Shown: piece after piece, positions 6,951 to 15,882 of the stretch
Layout of the letters: each line of letters opens with the position of its first letter
Position numbering within the stretch: the stretch's first letter is position 1
NCBI GenBank assembly: GCA_910587955.1
Contig: CAJUNN010000011.1
Coordinates: 1 to 37,852, forward strand
DNA: 37,852 bases
Direction: 5' to 3'
From: an uncultured Lachnospiraceae bacterium
Lineage (GTDB): Bacteria; Bacillota; Clostridia; Lachnospirales; Lachnospiraceae
Notes under the pieces: generated by a model
Database searches by the model: none
Seen by the model: the letters and a program-made list of their open reading frames with translations, nothing else
Told to the model about the DNA's origin: nothing
Position numbers and translations under genes: made by a program

Positions 6951-7966
6951 TGCATCACCTTCCTGATCTCTTCCCGGTAAAGCGCCATAAACGTATCCAA
7001 TATTACATTATTAGCCAGAGCTTTAAAATAAGGCTTTTGCTCAAGCTCCACCCGGCCGGTCTCACTGCTCCGGTAAAGAGAATGATATACAATCTCATCT
7101 TCCTCTTTCCTGCGCACATCAAAATATTTCCCTAAAAAATAGTCATGCGTAGATACAAAAACCTGAATCCCCTCCCGTTGCAGCATCAACAACATATCAA
7201 CAATCACCGGAATATATTTGGGATTCATGTTTGCCTCCGGCTCGTCCCAAAACAGAACGCTTCCGCTGGTTATAATTCCATTTTTCATCAGCTGCCAAAG
7301 CAGGGCAATTTTTCTCATACCTTCCGCAACCAGATTGAACTCAAGCCTCGCCTGGTTCCCAGGTTTCAAATAAAAGTGTTCCTCCGATTCCGTAACGGTT
7401 CCCCTATTAATCTTTCGAAGCAGGTCCAAATATTTTTTCTGCTTATCCGCATCTTTGCCGGGAGCAATCTTCACTTTCGCCGCTGCAATAATATCTAGAT
7501 ACGTATCATCAAATTCTACATTCCCCATTTTAGCTGCAGATTCCAGATTCCAGGCATTGGACAAAATTTCTTTGGCCGGAATAAACACACTGCTCAAATC
7601 CATCATCTGCTTTTCCCAGTTTTCTTCTCCTACAGTATCCGCTTTCCACGCCTTGGTCCTATTTGTAAATGTCATGCCAATACTGGCCACATCTGAATAG
7701 ACCCGTACCTTTGCCGTATTGCATTTATCCTTATCTCTATTCACAAGCCGGCGTATATTAGACTGCTCTGGACAAAAAACTAACACTGTTTTATGCGGAA
7801 AAGAAACCCCCCTTTTAGAAGCCTGGCAAGCCGCATACAATAGTTTCATAATATGAGTCTTTCCTAACCCATTTTCTCCAATCAGAACATTGATCCCCGG
7901 TCCAAAGGGGATTGTCATTTGTTCAAACACGGTCACATTGCTTAACTCTATCTTTTTCAGCGGCAC
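6947..7966 (-). CDS. OLD-like AAA-family ATPase
   Basis: A 339-aa ABC/SMC-type ATPase of the AAA_15/AAA_21 class, without a TOPRIM or other effector domain. Walker A is GENGLGKTH (residues about 31-39), a form with Thr-His after the lysine. Walker B is SVLFWDEPEANMNP, followed by VSTHDYFLGKYF (H-loop). The region between (about 60-215) is the helical insert of this family. GTG start with SD AAGGAGG seven bases upstream. First gene of a two-gene unit; ATPase-effector pairs of this type (for example PARIS, Septu) act in phage defence, and a similar role here is inferred. AT-rich relative to its neighbours. Confidence 0.8.
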   Translation of the reverse strand: MPLKKIELSNVTVFEQMTIPFGPGINVLIGENGLGKTHIMKLLYAACQASKRGVSFPHKTVLVFCPEQSNIRRLVNRDKDKCNTAKVRVYSDVASIGMTFTNRTKAWKADTVGEENWEKQMMDLSSVFIPAKEILSNAWNLESAAKMGNVEFDDTYLDIIAAAKVKIAPGKDADKQKKYLDLLRKINRGTVTESEEHFYLKPGNQARLEFNLVAEGMRKIALLWQLMKNGIITSGSVLFWDEPEANMNPKYIPVIVDMLLMLQREGIQVFVSTHDYFLGKYFDVRRKEEDEIVYHSLYRSSETGRVELEQKPYFKALANNVILDTFMALYREEIRKVMQ

Positions 7967-8080
7967 AAAAAAGCCTCCTTATTTAAACTTCCGCAGTTAC
8001 TTTCTTCCTGCGTCTAATCACAGCTTACCACAAGAACCGGAGTTGTACAACAAGTCTATTTTCCGTTTTCCACTGATCCT

Positions 8081-9001
8081 CTACCGCAGGAAATTCTCAA
8101 TAATCACGCCCTCCGCCTCTTCTTCCGTAAGCCCCAGGCTTTGAAGCTTCAGAAGCTGCTCGTCGTTGATGCGCCCGATGGCCGCCTCATGAACGATCTG
8201 GGCGTCGATGTTACGGGCATTGATTTCCGGAATGGAACAGACCTCCGCCTGGTCCATAATGATGGAATCGCACTGGATATGGGCATGACAGCCCGCATTG
8301 CCCACCGCCTTCGGGTGAAAGGTCTGCACGGATGTTCCCTTAGCCACGGACCGGGAAATGATCTGGGCAGAACTGCCGTCCCCGTTCATCCGCACCTCCA
8401 TATTGGAAACCGCCGTCTGGCTGTCATGGGTCATCAGCCGCTCCGTTACCTGGAGCTTCGCCCCTGCCGCCATCTCCACTTCTGTCTCCCGTACAGTGGA
8501 ATCCACACCCCGGATCTGCGCCGTATCCAGAGTAAAAACCGCATCCTCTTCCATGAAAATCTTTGTCACCGGATTTAAAATGCGTTCTCCCGTGCCTTCG
8601 CCTTCTCCGTAGTGCTTCTCTTCATAGCGCACATTGGCGCCCCTTCCGATGTGAAAGGCGTGAATACCGTCATGGCGGGCCTGGTCACAGCCGGAATTGT
8701 GAATTCCGCATCCGGCCACAATCACCACTTCCGCCCCCTCTTCCACATAGAAATCATTGTAGACAATATCGGTCATCCCGGAAGCTACCACCACCGGAAT
8801 ATGTACCTGTTCACCCTTTGCCTCTTTGTCAATGTAAACATCAATGCCCTGCCGGTCTTCCTTGGGGCGGATTTTGATGTGTTCGCTGTCCCCGTGGCAC
8901 AGGGGACGGCCGTTGTAGCGCACATTGTACGCACCTTTCTGCTCAAATCCCGGCCCGTCAATCACCTTCAATACCTTATCTACTACCGCATCCAGCTTCA
9001 C
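8081..9001 (-). CDS. sufB: SufB-like Fe-S cluster scaffold (SufBD family)
   Basis: Scaffold subunit of a minimal SUF system, about 306 aa, much shorter than classical SufB. The right-handed beta-helix region ends with the conserved block HIQCDSIIMDQAEV, where the Cys corresponds to the catalytic Cys405 region (QCDS) of E. coli SufB. NIDAQIVHEAAIGRINDEQL then matches the VEHEAS...EDQL stretch. The N-terminal domain of long SufB proteins is absent, as in the SmsB-type two-gene systems. GTG at 9001 is preferred (SD AAAGGGGG nine bases upstream). ATG at 9010 sits directly on the SD and GTG at 9043 lacks one. It overlaps the end of sufC. No sufD, sufS or sufU is present in the window. Confidence 0.85.
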   Translation of the reverse strand: MKLDAVVDKVLKVIDGPGFEQKGAYNVRYNGRPLCHGDSEHIKIRPKEDRQGIDVYIDKEAKGEQVHIPVVVASGMTDIVYNDFYVEEGAEVVIVAGCGIHNSGCDQARHDGIHAFHIGRGANVRYEEKHYGEGEGTGERILNPVTKIFMEEDAVFTLDTAQIRGVDSTVRETEVEMAAGAKLQVTERLMTHDSQTAVSNMEVRMNGDGSSAQIISRSVAKGTSVQTFHPKAVGNAGCHAHIQCDSIIMDQAEVCSIPEINARNIDAQIVHEAAIGRINDEQLLKLQSLGLTEEEAEGVIIENFLR

Positions 9002-9746
9002 AGCCGCCATCCCCCTTTCCGCCGCCCATGCAGGCGCAGTCACAGCTTTCCTGAAACAGTTTAGCAGTCATCTCCTCCCGGCTGCCGCCGTCCTGAATCC
9101 GCCCGCCGTCTACTATCAGAATCCGATCCGCCATGCGGATAATCTTCTCCTGGTGGGAAATGAGCAATAGGCTCTCCTGTTTCGTCCTGTGGATCCCTTC
9201 AAAGCGCTTTACCAGCATAGAAAAGCTCCAGAGATCAATACCCGCCTCCGGCTCATCAAAAATACAGATTTTATGGGACTTTGCCAGCACCGTGGCAATC
9301 TCAATCCGCTTGCGTTCTCCGCCGGACAAAGTAGCGTCCGCCTCCCGCTTCAGATATTCCCTGGCACAGATGCCAACGCTGCTTAAAAGATCGCAGCAGA
9401 CTGCCTCCGGCAATTCTCTTCCGGCCGCAAGCTGTAAAAGACGCTCCACCGTCATCCCTTTAAAAGCCGGAGGCTGCTGGAACGCATAGCCGAGTCCTGC
9501 GGCGGCCCGCTCATTGACATTCAGCCCGGAAAGGTCCCGGCCGTCCAGCAGGATTTCCCCGCTGTCCGCCCGTTCAATTCCCATCAAAAGTTTGGCGATG
9601 GTAGATTTCCCGCCGCCGTTGGGACCGGTGATCACCAGCATTTCCCCGTCTCCCACGGAGAAACTCACATCGTCCACCAGCCTTCTTGGTTTTCCGTTTT
9701 CGGTAACTTCATACGTCAGGTGCTTTACTTCAAGCATTTCTCTCAT
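8976..9746 (-). CDS. sufC: SufC-like Fe-S assembly ATPase
   Basis: ABC-type ATPase driving the SufB scaffold, 256 aa. Walker A GPNGGGKST, Q-loop AFQQPPAFKGM, signature LSGGERKR, Walker B ICIFDEPEAGID and H-loop LLISHQ are all present. After the usual SufC end there is a glycine- and cysteine-rich tail (CDCACMGGGKGDGGCEAGC) that may bind metal or a cluster; that is inference. The final codons overlap the start of sufB, so the two are coupled. A promoter and a 25-bp dyad lie immediately upstream. Confidence 0.9.
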   Translation of the reverse strand: MREMLEVKHLTYEVTENGKPRRLVDDVSFSVGDGEMLVITGPNGGGKSTIAKLLMGIERADSGEILLDGRDLSGLNVNERAAAGLGYAFQQPPAFKGMTVERLLQLAAGRELPEAVCCDLLSSVGICAREYLKREADATLSGGERKRIEIATVLAKSHKICIFDEPEAGIDLWSFSMLVKRFEGIHRTKQESLLLISHQEKIIRMADRILIVDGGRIQDGGSREEMTAKLFQESCDCACMGGGKGDGGCEAGCGSR

Positions 9747-9756
9747 CTTCTTTCTT

Positions 9757-9781
9757 AAATCCTACTATTGTACTAGGATTT
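9757..9781. promoter_or_regulatory. Dyad operator over the sufCB transcription start
   Basis: AAATCCTA and TAGGATTT are separated by nine bases, directly downstream of the -10 box. Rrf2-family (IscR-like) repressors bind dyads of this size at Fe-S assembly operons, so this is a candidate iron-sulfur-responsive site. No Rrf2 gene is in the window. Confidence 0.6.
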
Positions 9782-9809
9782 ATTATACCATAAGCCGGGG
9801 AAATTGCAA
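9782..9809 (-). promoter_or_regulatory. Sigma-A promoter of sufCB
   Basis: TTGCAA and TATAAT with 16-bp spacing on the minus strand, adjoining the dyad. Confidence 0.8.
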
Positions 9810-9836
9810 GACCTGTATTTGACAGTTCTTTTTTCC

Positions 9837-10073
9837 TCAGAGCAGCTCCTCAATTAGGCTCTCCCGCTCCTCATCCTCCCTTTGGACTTTTGCCTTCATC
9901 TCTTTCTTTTTCTTGGTCATCAGTCCTCCTATCCGCCCGGTCTCTTTGGCAGACAGGGATTTCCACCCTTCCGCCACCACTTTGTCCAAAAGTCCAAGCT
10001 CTTCGGCAATCTCATATTTAAGCTGCTCTTCCGGCTCCAGATTTTTCAGATCCACTTTCTTTGATTTTGGCAT
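9837..10073 (-). CDS. Alpha/beta-type small acid-soluble spore protein (SspF-like)
   Basis: A 78-aa, charged protein. The stretch LKYEIAEELGLLDKVV followed by GWKSLSAKETGRIGGLMTKK is the alpha/beta SASP pattern (KYEIA.ELG ... GG.ms..), with the KETGRIGG form seen in SspF-like members. These proteins coat and protect spore DNA. The C-terminus is a lysine/glutamate-rich extension. The ATG at 10073 has AAAGGGG 12 bases upstream; the longer reading to 10244 runs back into secA sequence. Indicates a spore-forming host. Confidence 0.8.
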   Translation of the reverse strand: MPKSKKVDLKNLEPEEQLKYEIAEELGLLDKVVAEGWKSLSAKETGRIGGLMTKKKKEMKAKVQREDEERESLIEELL

Positions 10074-10146
10074 AAAAAGACCATACCCCTTTCTGTTTCC
10101 ATTTCTTAGAAGTATGGCCCTTTTTCTCTTTCTGTATTCACTTCTT

Positions 10147-12711
10147 TTACTTTCTTCCGCAGCACTGCTTATACTTCTTGCCGCTGCCGCAGGGACAGGG
10201 ATCGTTGGGATAAATCTTCTCGGATTCCCGCCTCTTGGGCGCACGGGCCAGGCTGGTATCCTTGTTGGTTCCCGTTACCTTCGCCACCTGCTCCCGCTCT
10301 GCCTTCTCCTCCACACGCACATGGAGCAGAATACGCACCGTCTCCTCCTGGATGCTGGAAGTCATGGCAGAGAACATTTCATAACCGCTCAGTTTATATT
10401 CCACCAGCGGATCCCGCTGGGCAAACGCCTGGAGGCCAATACCCTGGCGGAGCTGATCCATGTCGTCAATATGATCCATCCACTTCCGGTCAATGACTTT
10501 CAGGAGGAAGACCCGCTCCAGTTCCCGCAGCATCTCCGTATTGGGAAACTCTGCTTCTTTCAGCTCGTAGAGCTTTACTGCCTCCTCTTTCAAAAGGTGC
10601 TTCAGCTCGTTTTTGCGCTTTCCCTGCACCCGTTCCGGCGTCACCACTTTCACGGGAATGGTGGGAAGCAGCACCTCATTGAGACCTTTCAGATCCCATT
10701 CTTCCGGATCCTGGTCGTCCCCAATCAGGGTATCCACCACATTTTCCACCGTATCCGTGAGCATTTTATAGATAGCATCCCGCATACTCTCACCGTTTAA
10801 GACCCGGCGCCGTTCTGCGTAGATAATCTCACGCTGCTCATTCATCACCTGGTCATACTCCAACAGGTTCTTGCGGATTCCAAAGTTATTATTCTCAATC
10901 TTCTTCTGGGCTTTTTCGATGGCATCGGAGAGCATTTTATGCTCAATCTCCTCATTTTCCGGCACGCCCAGAGCATTGAAAATCCCCATCAGCCGCTCGG
11001 AACCGAAAAGGCGCATGAGATCGTCTTCCAAAGAAATATAGAAGCGGGATTCTCCCGGATCTCCCTGACGGCCGGAACGTCCCCGGAGCTGGTTGTCAAT
11101 CCGGCGGGACTCATGGCGTTCTGTACCGATGATTTTCAAGCCTCCCGCCTCCCTGGCCTCATCGTCCAGCTTAATATCCGTACCGCGGCCTGCCATATTG
11201 GTGGCAATGGTCACTGCCCCGTGGCGTCCTGCCAGGGCCACAATCTCCGCCTCCCGCTCATGGAACTTAGCGTTCAGCACCTCATGGGGAACTCCTCTCC
11301 TGCGCAGAAGGACGCTCAATTCCTCGGAAGCCTCAATGGTAATCGTACCTACCAGCACCGGCTGTCCCTTCTCATGGGCTTTCTCGATGGCATTGACTAC
11401 TGCAAAAAGCTTCTCCTTCCGGGTCTTGTACACGGCATCCTGCAGGTCTTTGCGGACAACCGGGCGGTTGGTGGGAATCTCGATTACGTCCATGCTGTAG
11501 ATTTCCCGGAACTCCTTTTCCTCCGTCAACGCCGTACCGGTCATACCGGCTTTCTTCTCATATTTATTAAAAAAGTTCTGGAAGGTAATATTGGCAAGGG
11601 TCTTGCTCTCCCGCTTCACCTTCACATGCTCTTTCGCCTCAATGGCCTGGTGCAGTCCGTCGGAATACCGGCGGCCGGGCATAATACGCCCTGTAAATTC
11701 GTCCACAATCAGGACTTGATCGTCTTTTACCACATAGTCCTGATCCCGGAACATCAGATAATTGGCCCGCAGAGCCAGGATAATATTATGCTGGATCTCC
11801 AGGTTCTCCGGATCCGCCAGATTTTCAATGTGGAAATACTGCTCCACCCGCTTGACGCCGTCGTCTGTGAGATTTACAATCTTGTCCTTCTCATTGACGA
11901 TAAATTCTCCGGTTTCCTGGATTTCTTCGCCCATAATGGCGTTCATCTTACTGAATTCCCCGCTGGCTTCGCCCCGCTTCATGGTCTTTGCCAGCGCATC
12001 GCAGATCTCGTAAAGCTTGGTGGATTTGCCGCTCTGTCCGGAGATAATCAGCGGAGTCCGGGCCTCGTCAATCAAAACCGAGTCCACCTCGTCAATGATG
12101 GCATAGTGCAGTTCCCTCTGCACCAGCTGTTCTTTGTAGATCACCATATTATCCCGGAGATAGTCAAATCCCAGCTCATTGTTGGTCACATAGGTGATGT
12201 CGCAGGCGTAAGCTGCCCGGCGCTCATCATTGGTATTGCTGTTGAGAACCACACCCACAGTCAGTCCCAGGGCCTCATGGACCTTGCCCATCCACTCTGC
12301 GTCACGGTTGGCCAGATAATCATTGACCGTAACGATATGGACACCCCGTCCCTCCAGAGCATTTAAGTAAGCCGGAAGGGTGGAAACCAGAGTCTTTCCT
12401 TCACCGGTCTTCATCTCCGCAATTCTTCCCTGATGGAGTATGATGCCGCCGATCAGCTGTACCCGGTAATGCTCCATCCCCAAAACACGCCTGGCAGCCT
12501 CGCGGACTGCGGCAAAAGCCTCGATCAGCAGATCGTCCAGGGTCTCTCCCTTCGCCAGGCGCTCTTTAAATTCTTTCGTCTTTCCCCGCAGCTCTTCATC
12601 CGGCAATTCCATCATAGCCGGACGCAGAGCCTCGATCTTATCTACCATGGGATAGATGAGCTTTAATTCACGCTCACTGTGCGTACCGAACATCTTTGTA
12701 AGTATATTCAT
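10147..12711 (-). CDS. secA: Preprotein translocase ATPase SecA
   Basis: Motor ATPase of the Sec secretion pathway, 854 aa, full length. Walker A MKTGEGKT, DEVDSVLIDEARTPLIISG, the preprotein cross-linking domain, the second helicase domain (TNMAGRGTDIKL, RRIDNQLRGRSGRQGDPG) and the helical wing/scaffold are all visible. The C-terminal SecB/lipid-binding zinc motif CPCGSGKKYKQCC is intact. ATG at 12711 follows AGGAG; upstream in-frame codons are not needed. Monocistronic by position, with a spore-protein gene downstream. prfB, which often follows secA in Firmicutes, is not here. Confidence 0.97.
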   Translation of the reverse strand: MNILTKMFGTHSERELKLIYPMVDKIEALRPAMMELPDEELRGKTKEFKERLAKGETLDDLLIEAFAAVREAARRVLGMEHYRVQLIGGIILHQGRIAEMKTGEGKTLVSTLPAYLNALEGRGVHIVTVNDYLANRDAEWMGKVHEALGLTVGVVLNSNTNDERRAAYACDITYVTNNELGFDYLRDNMVIYKEQLVQRELHYAIIDEVDSVLIDEARTPLIISGQSGKSTKLYEICDALAKTMKRGEASGEFSKMNAIMGEEIQETGEFIVNEKDKIVNLTDDGVKRVEQYFHIENLADPENLEIQHNIILALRANYLMFRDQDYVVKDDQVLIVDEFTGRIMPGRRYSDGLHQAIEAKEHVKVKRESKTLANITFQNFFNKYEKKAGMTGTALTEEKEFREIYSMDVIEIPTNRPVVRKDLQDAVYKTRKEKLFAVVNAIEKAHEKGQPVLVGTITIEASEELSVLLRRRGVPHEVLNAKFHEREAEIVALAGRHGAVTIATNMAGRGTDIKLDDEAREAGGLKIIGTERHESRRIDNQLRGRSGRQGDPGESRFYISLEDDLMRLFGSERLMGIFNALGVPENEEIEHKMLSDAIEKAQKKIENNNFGIRKNLLEYDQVMNEQREIIYAERRRVLNGESMRDAIYKMLTDTVENVVDTLIGDDQDPEEWDLKGLNEVLLPTIPVKVVTPERVQGKRKNELKHLLKEEAVKLYELKEAEFPNTEMLRELERVFLLKVIDRKWMDHIDDMDQLRQGIGLQAFAQRDPLVEYKLSGYEMFSAMTSSIQEETVRILLHVRVEEKAEREQVAKVTGTNKDTSLARAPKRRESEKIYPNDPCPCGSGKKYKQCCGRK

Positions 12712-12818
12712 CTGATTAACTCCTGTTTTTGTGTATTGCGGGAAAATACCCTGTTTTTGTATTGTAGCACTATCTGCATGATTATTCAAGAAAAAGAGGC
12801 GGAGCTGCTACAGTATAC

Positions 12819-14153
12819 CTACAATCTATAAAACGCCTTCACAGCACGCACCAAGCTCTCCTGATCCGCCGTTCCCATCAGTTCCCGGCTGGAGTGCATG
12901 GCCAGCAGCGGAACACCCATATCTACCGTCTTCACCGGAAAGAACGCAGAAGCGATGGAGCCCAAGGTACTTCCGCTGCTTCCGTCGGAGCGGTTCACAA
13001 ACTTCTGATAGGGAACCTCTGCCGCCTCGCAGATCTGCTGCATTACAGCTACAGCCTCACTGTCCGTGGCATAAGACTGGGAACTGCTCTCCTTGATGCA
13101 GATACCCTTCCCCAGCACATTTTTATTGGTGGGATCGTTCTTATCCGCCTGATTGGGATGCAGGGCATGTCCCACATCCACAGACAGCAGCATGCTTTTT
13201 GCAAAGGTCTCCAGGAATTTTTCCCTGCTCCAGCCGTAAGACAAAACGATCCGCTCCAGAACGGAAGACAGAAACATGGAGCCGGCCCCCTGCTTGGTCC
13301 TGCTGCCGATCTCCTCATGGTCAAAAAAGACGGCTGCATTCACGCCCCGGTCGCGTCCGCTTTCCATAAGCCCCGTAGTAAGGGCCTGAACCGACGTCAG
13401 ATTGTCAAGTCTGGGCGCAGAGAGAAATTCCTCCTCCATGCCCAGAAATCCTCCTGCTTCCGCATTGTAAAGACCCAGCTCATAATCCAGAATCTCCTGC
13501 TTTTCTACCTGGAGCCGGTCCGCCAGATACTCCAGGAAGAAATCCTCCTCTTTTTCCTCTCCTTCCAGGCCCAGCACAGGCAGCAGATCTTTTTGCTTAT
13601 TCAGTTCTACGCCTTTATTCATATCCCGGTTTAAATGAATGGCCAGATTGGGAATGATCAGAAAGGGCTTCTCCATATCCACGTACCGGATCTCCGGGCA
13701 GAACACATCGGCACTCCGCAGGGCCACCCGCCCGGCCGCCGACAAAGGACGATCCAGCCAAGTATTTAAAATAGCCCCTCCGTACACCTCCACATTCAGC
13801 TGCCGATAGCCGTCCTTTGCTATTTCCGGGCTGGGTTTCACCCGCAGCCCCGGAAAGTCCGTGTGGGCAGCCGCAACGCGGAAGGCATCCCCGAAGGCAA
13901 ATCTCTTTCCGATGGTAAAAGCCGCCAGGCTGGAGCCGTTGTACACCACATAGTATTTTCCCCCATTATCCAGTCCCCAATCCTTTCCCATGGAAAGCTT
14001 CTCAAATCCGGCCTCCGAGAGCTGCCGCTCCACGCTGGCCGTTACATGAAAGGGGGAGGTACCCTCTTTCACCAGCCGCAGCAATTTTTCTGCATGTTCC
14101 CTAGTCTTCATTTTCATCATTCCGCCTTTCTCTTTCAAATTTACATATTTCAT
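12819..14153 (-). CDS. M18-family aminopeptidase
   Basis: Zinc-dependent aspartyl-type aminopeptidase, 444 aa, cytosolic. The metal and catalytic residues are readable in order: AAAHTDFPG (His), RLDNLTSVQAL (Asp), FDHEEIGSRTKQGAGS (Glu-Glu), LLSVDVGHALHPN (Asp/His) and LLAMHSSRELMG (His). It trims N-terminal, mainly acidic, residues from peptides. The ATG at 14153 has GGGGGAAGG six bases upstream; an internal ATG 11 codons later also has a weaker SD. It is divergent from the DUF5721 gene, and the two probably have overlapping promoters. Confidence 0.92.
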   Translation of the reverse strand: MKYVNLKEKGGMMKMKTREHAEKLLRLVKEGTSPFHVTASVERQLSEAGFEKLSMGKDWGLDNGGKYYVVYNGSSLAAFTIGKRFAFGDAFRVAAAHTDFPGLRVKPSPEIAKDGYRQLNVEVYGGAILNTWLDRPLSAAGRVALRSADVFCPEIRYVDMEKPFLIIPNLAIHLNRDMNKGVELNKQKDLLPVLGLEGEEKEEDFFLEYLADRLQVEKQEILDYELGLYNAEAGGFLGMEEEFLSAPRLDNLTSVQALTTGLMESGRDRGVNAAVFFDHEEIGSRTKQGAGSMFLSSVLERIVLSYGWSREKFLETFAKSMLLSVDVGHALHPNQADKNDPTNKNVLGKGICIKESSSQSYATDSEAVAVMQQICEAAEVPYQKFVNRSDGSSGSTLGSIASAFFPVKTVDMGVPLLAMHSSRELMGTADQESLVRAVKAFYRL

Positions 14154-14181
14154 TGCCTTCCCCCGGAAATAACGCTATACT
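14153..14181 (+). promoter_or_regulatory. Promoter of the DUF5721 gene
   Basis: TTGCCT and TATACT with 17-bp spacing. The -35 box overlaps the start codon of the divergent aminopeptidase. A facing candidate for the aminopeptidase (TTGAGA-16-TATAGC on the minus strand) overlaps the leader, so the two transcripts may interfere. Confidence 0.65.
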
Positions 14182-14219
14182 GTTAAAAAAGCGTCTCTCA
14201 AATTCAGGAGGTTTATCAT

Positions 14220-14723
14220 ATGATCGCTCTGCAAATCCAGGATGTCAAAGATTTTATGGGAAAACTGCTGCTCCAGCACACCTTCGACGCCTTTCTGGTG
14301 GTGGAGGGCAGCATTACCACCTACAATACCTTCCATATAGACGGCCGCCTGCACCCGGACTACTATACAGCCGAAGAGCAGGAAGCCCTGAAAACCTCCC
14401 TGCGCAGCTTCTCCCTCTGGCAGGAACTTAAGCCTTTTTGTCTGGAACTGATAAAGGGAAAACGCACCCCTTTGAGTTTTCGTTTCACTTTCCGCCTCTC
14501 CCGGGAAAATACGGAAAAGCTCCTGACACAGACCGGCAGCTCCTTCTCCCTCGAACAGGTAGACGGGCTCCTTCTCAATCTCCGTTACGACGAAACCGGG
14601 CTTGTCTGTACCACCGGAACCTCTTTAAAACTCTTTACCATGGACAAATCCTTGGAGCACGCCTGGGATCAGATGGTACAGAAATTCCTTTTAAGCCAGG
14701 AACTCATTTTCACCCTTCTGTAG
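14220..14723 (+). CDS. DUF5721-family protein
   Basis: A 167-aa conserved Lachnospiraceae protein matching DUF5721 in its opening (IQDVKDFMGKLLLQHTFDAF) and the following YNTFHIDGRLHPDYY. No enzymatic motif, signal peptide or membrane helix is seen. SD AGGAGG lies about nine bases before the ATG. It converges with the DHHW gene and overlaps its 3' end by 14 bp. Function unknown. Confidence 0.8.
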   Translation: MIALQIQDVKDFMGKLLLQHTFDAFLVVEGSITTYNTFHIDGRLHPDYYTAEEQEALKTSLRSFSLWQELKPFCLELIKGKRTPLSFRFTFRLSRENTEKLLTQTGSSFSLEQVDGLLLNLRYDETGLVCTTGTSLKLFTMDKSLEHAWDQMVQKFLLSQELIFTLL

Positions 14724-15870
14724 CATCCGTTTCCTGGAGAACAAAATGCAGGACGTTGTCCTCCAGAAAAGTGTTCAGGTTGTAGAGGAACAGCACATCC
14801 GTAAACGCATGGGTTTCCATCAGCTCTTCCAGTTCCCCATAGTAATATCTGGGATCCACCAGTACAATTTCCCGGAACTGCCCGGTCAGAAACGGTACAA
14901 AACAGTTGGCGTAGGAATCCTTGACCAGCAGCAGCTTCCGATTGCTCTCCGCCATGGTGCGGATCTCCACAACAGGATGATTTCCGTCCAGGAACACGCC
15001 GTATTTATCCTTGGTGTCCAGCCGTGCGGACGCGTACAGCGAAGCCTTCTTTTCCTGTTCCTCCACATAAGTCACCGCCAGACGTTCTTCTTCCTGGGGA
15101 CGGTAGACCGAAATGGTATCCAGGGGCACCCGGTACCCGCTTTTAGACGACAACGTTCCCTCAAAATTTCCGGCCAGCTCACAAAATTCCGGCTCCCCTA
15201 TTGTCTCCAGGCCCATCACCTGTTCCGCCTTGCAAAAGGCATAGTAGGCTCCCAGAGTGGTCCAGTGATGATCTGTCCGGTAATACAGGTATTCCTCCCT
15301 GTGCTCCCGCAAAGTCTCCAAAACAGAAATCTCCTCAAACGCACCGCCCAGATAGGATCGGATCCCGGACAGCTGCTCCCACTGGTTTTCCACCGGCGCA
15401 TAGGGCGGCAGGCCTTCCGGCATCACGGCAGCAGCGTCCGGAACCAGCAGAAAATAGCGGTTCACTTCCGGGTGGCGCTCCGCAAATCCTTTAAGGGCAT
15501 CCAGATTGTCCCACACCTGATCGCTCCATTTCACCGGCTTCTCATAAAGCTGCCCGCCGTCTCCCAGGTAGACGCCGCCGGATTCATTTTTCCCGATCAG
15601 CCGCTGGGAGGCCGTGCGGATCTGCATCCAGGTATCCCGGAAGACAAACTGATCCGTCTGGTAATTTTCAAAGCTGCGCATAAATTTTCCATCCAGGATT
15701 CCGGAAATCCTCACTTTCGGCAGCTGTTCCAGCATCCGGTTCTCCTGCTCGGAAAAGACCCGGTCCCTGCTTAACAGATTCAATACGCTAAACCCAAACA
15801 AAACCGCCAGAAATAAAAGACCCAGCCTGGAAAAGGAAGATCTTTCCCTCCATTTTTTCTTTTGTCTCAT
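14710..15870 (-). CDS. DHHW-family, AlgX/AlgJ-like surface O-acylation protein
   Basis: A 386-aa protein with one N-terminal membrane helix (LGLLFLAVLFGFSVLNLL) and a large extracytoplasmic SGNH-like domain. The diagnostic stretch TDHHWTTLGAYYAF carries the Asp-His pair, and LLLVKDSYANCF supplies a candidate nucleophile serine. Relatives (AlgX, AlgJ) transfer or position acetyl groups on exopolysaccharides together with an MBOAT membrane protein, which is exactly the gene upstream. It is the last gene of a four-gene operon. Confidence 0.85.
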   Translation of the reverse strand: MRQKKKWRERSSFSRLGLLFLAVLFGFSVLNLLSRDRVFSEQENRMLEQLPKVRISGILDGKFMRSFENYQTDQFVFRDTWMQIRTASQRLIGKNESGGVYLGDGGQLYEKPVKWSDQVWDNLDALKGFAERHPEVNRYFLLVPDAAAVMPEGLPPYAPVENQWEQLSGIRSYLGGAFEEISVLETLREHREEYLYYRTDHHWTTLGAYYAFCKAEQVMGLETIGEPEFCELAGNFEGTLSSKSGYRVPLDTISVYRPQEEERLAVTYVEEQEKKASLYASARLDTKDKYGVFLDGNHPVVEIRTMAESNRKLLLVKDSYANCFVPFLTGQFREIVLVDPRYYYGELEELMETHAFTDVLFLYNLNTFLEDNVLHFVLQETDATEG

Positions 15871-15882
15871 CTTTGCTCCCCT

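Noticed and set aside
6947..7966. The ATPase pairs as PARIS, Septu or Gabija
   Set aside because: The partners show an ExK motif rather than TOPRIM (DUF4435), HNH or UvrD-helicase features.
10074..10244. N-terminal extension of the spore protein
   Set aside because: The longer reading is an out-of-frame run back through the 3' end of secA.
14746..15774. Long plus-strand open frame opposite the DHHW gene (and similar long antisense frames at 10939-12366 and 30691-31761)
   Set aside because: These are shadows of well-supported minus-strand genes in GC-richer DNA, with no SD or family resemblance.
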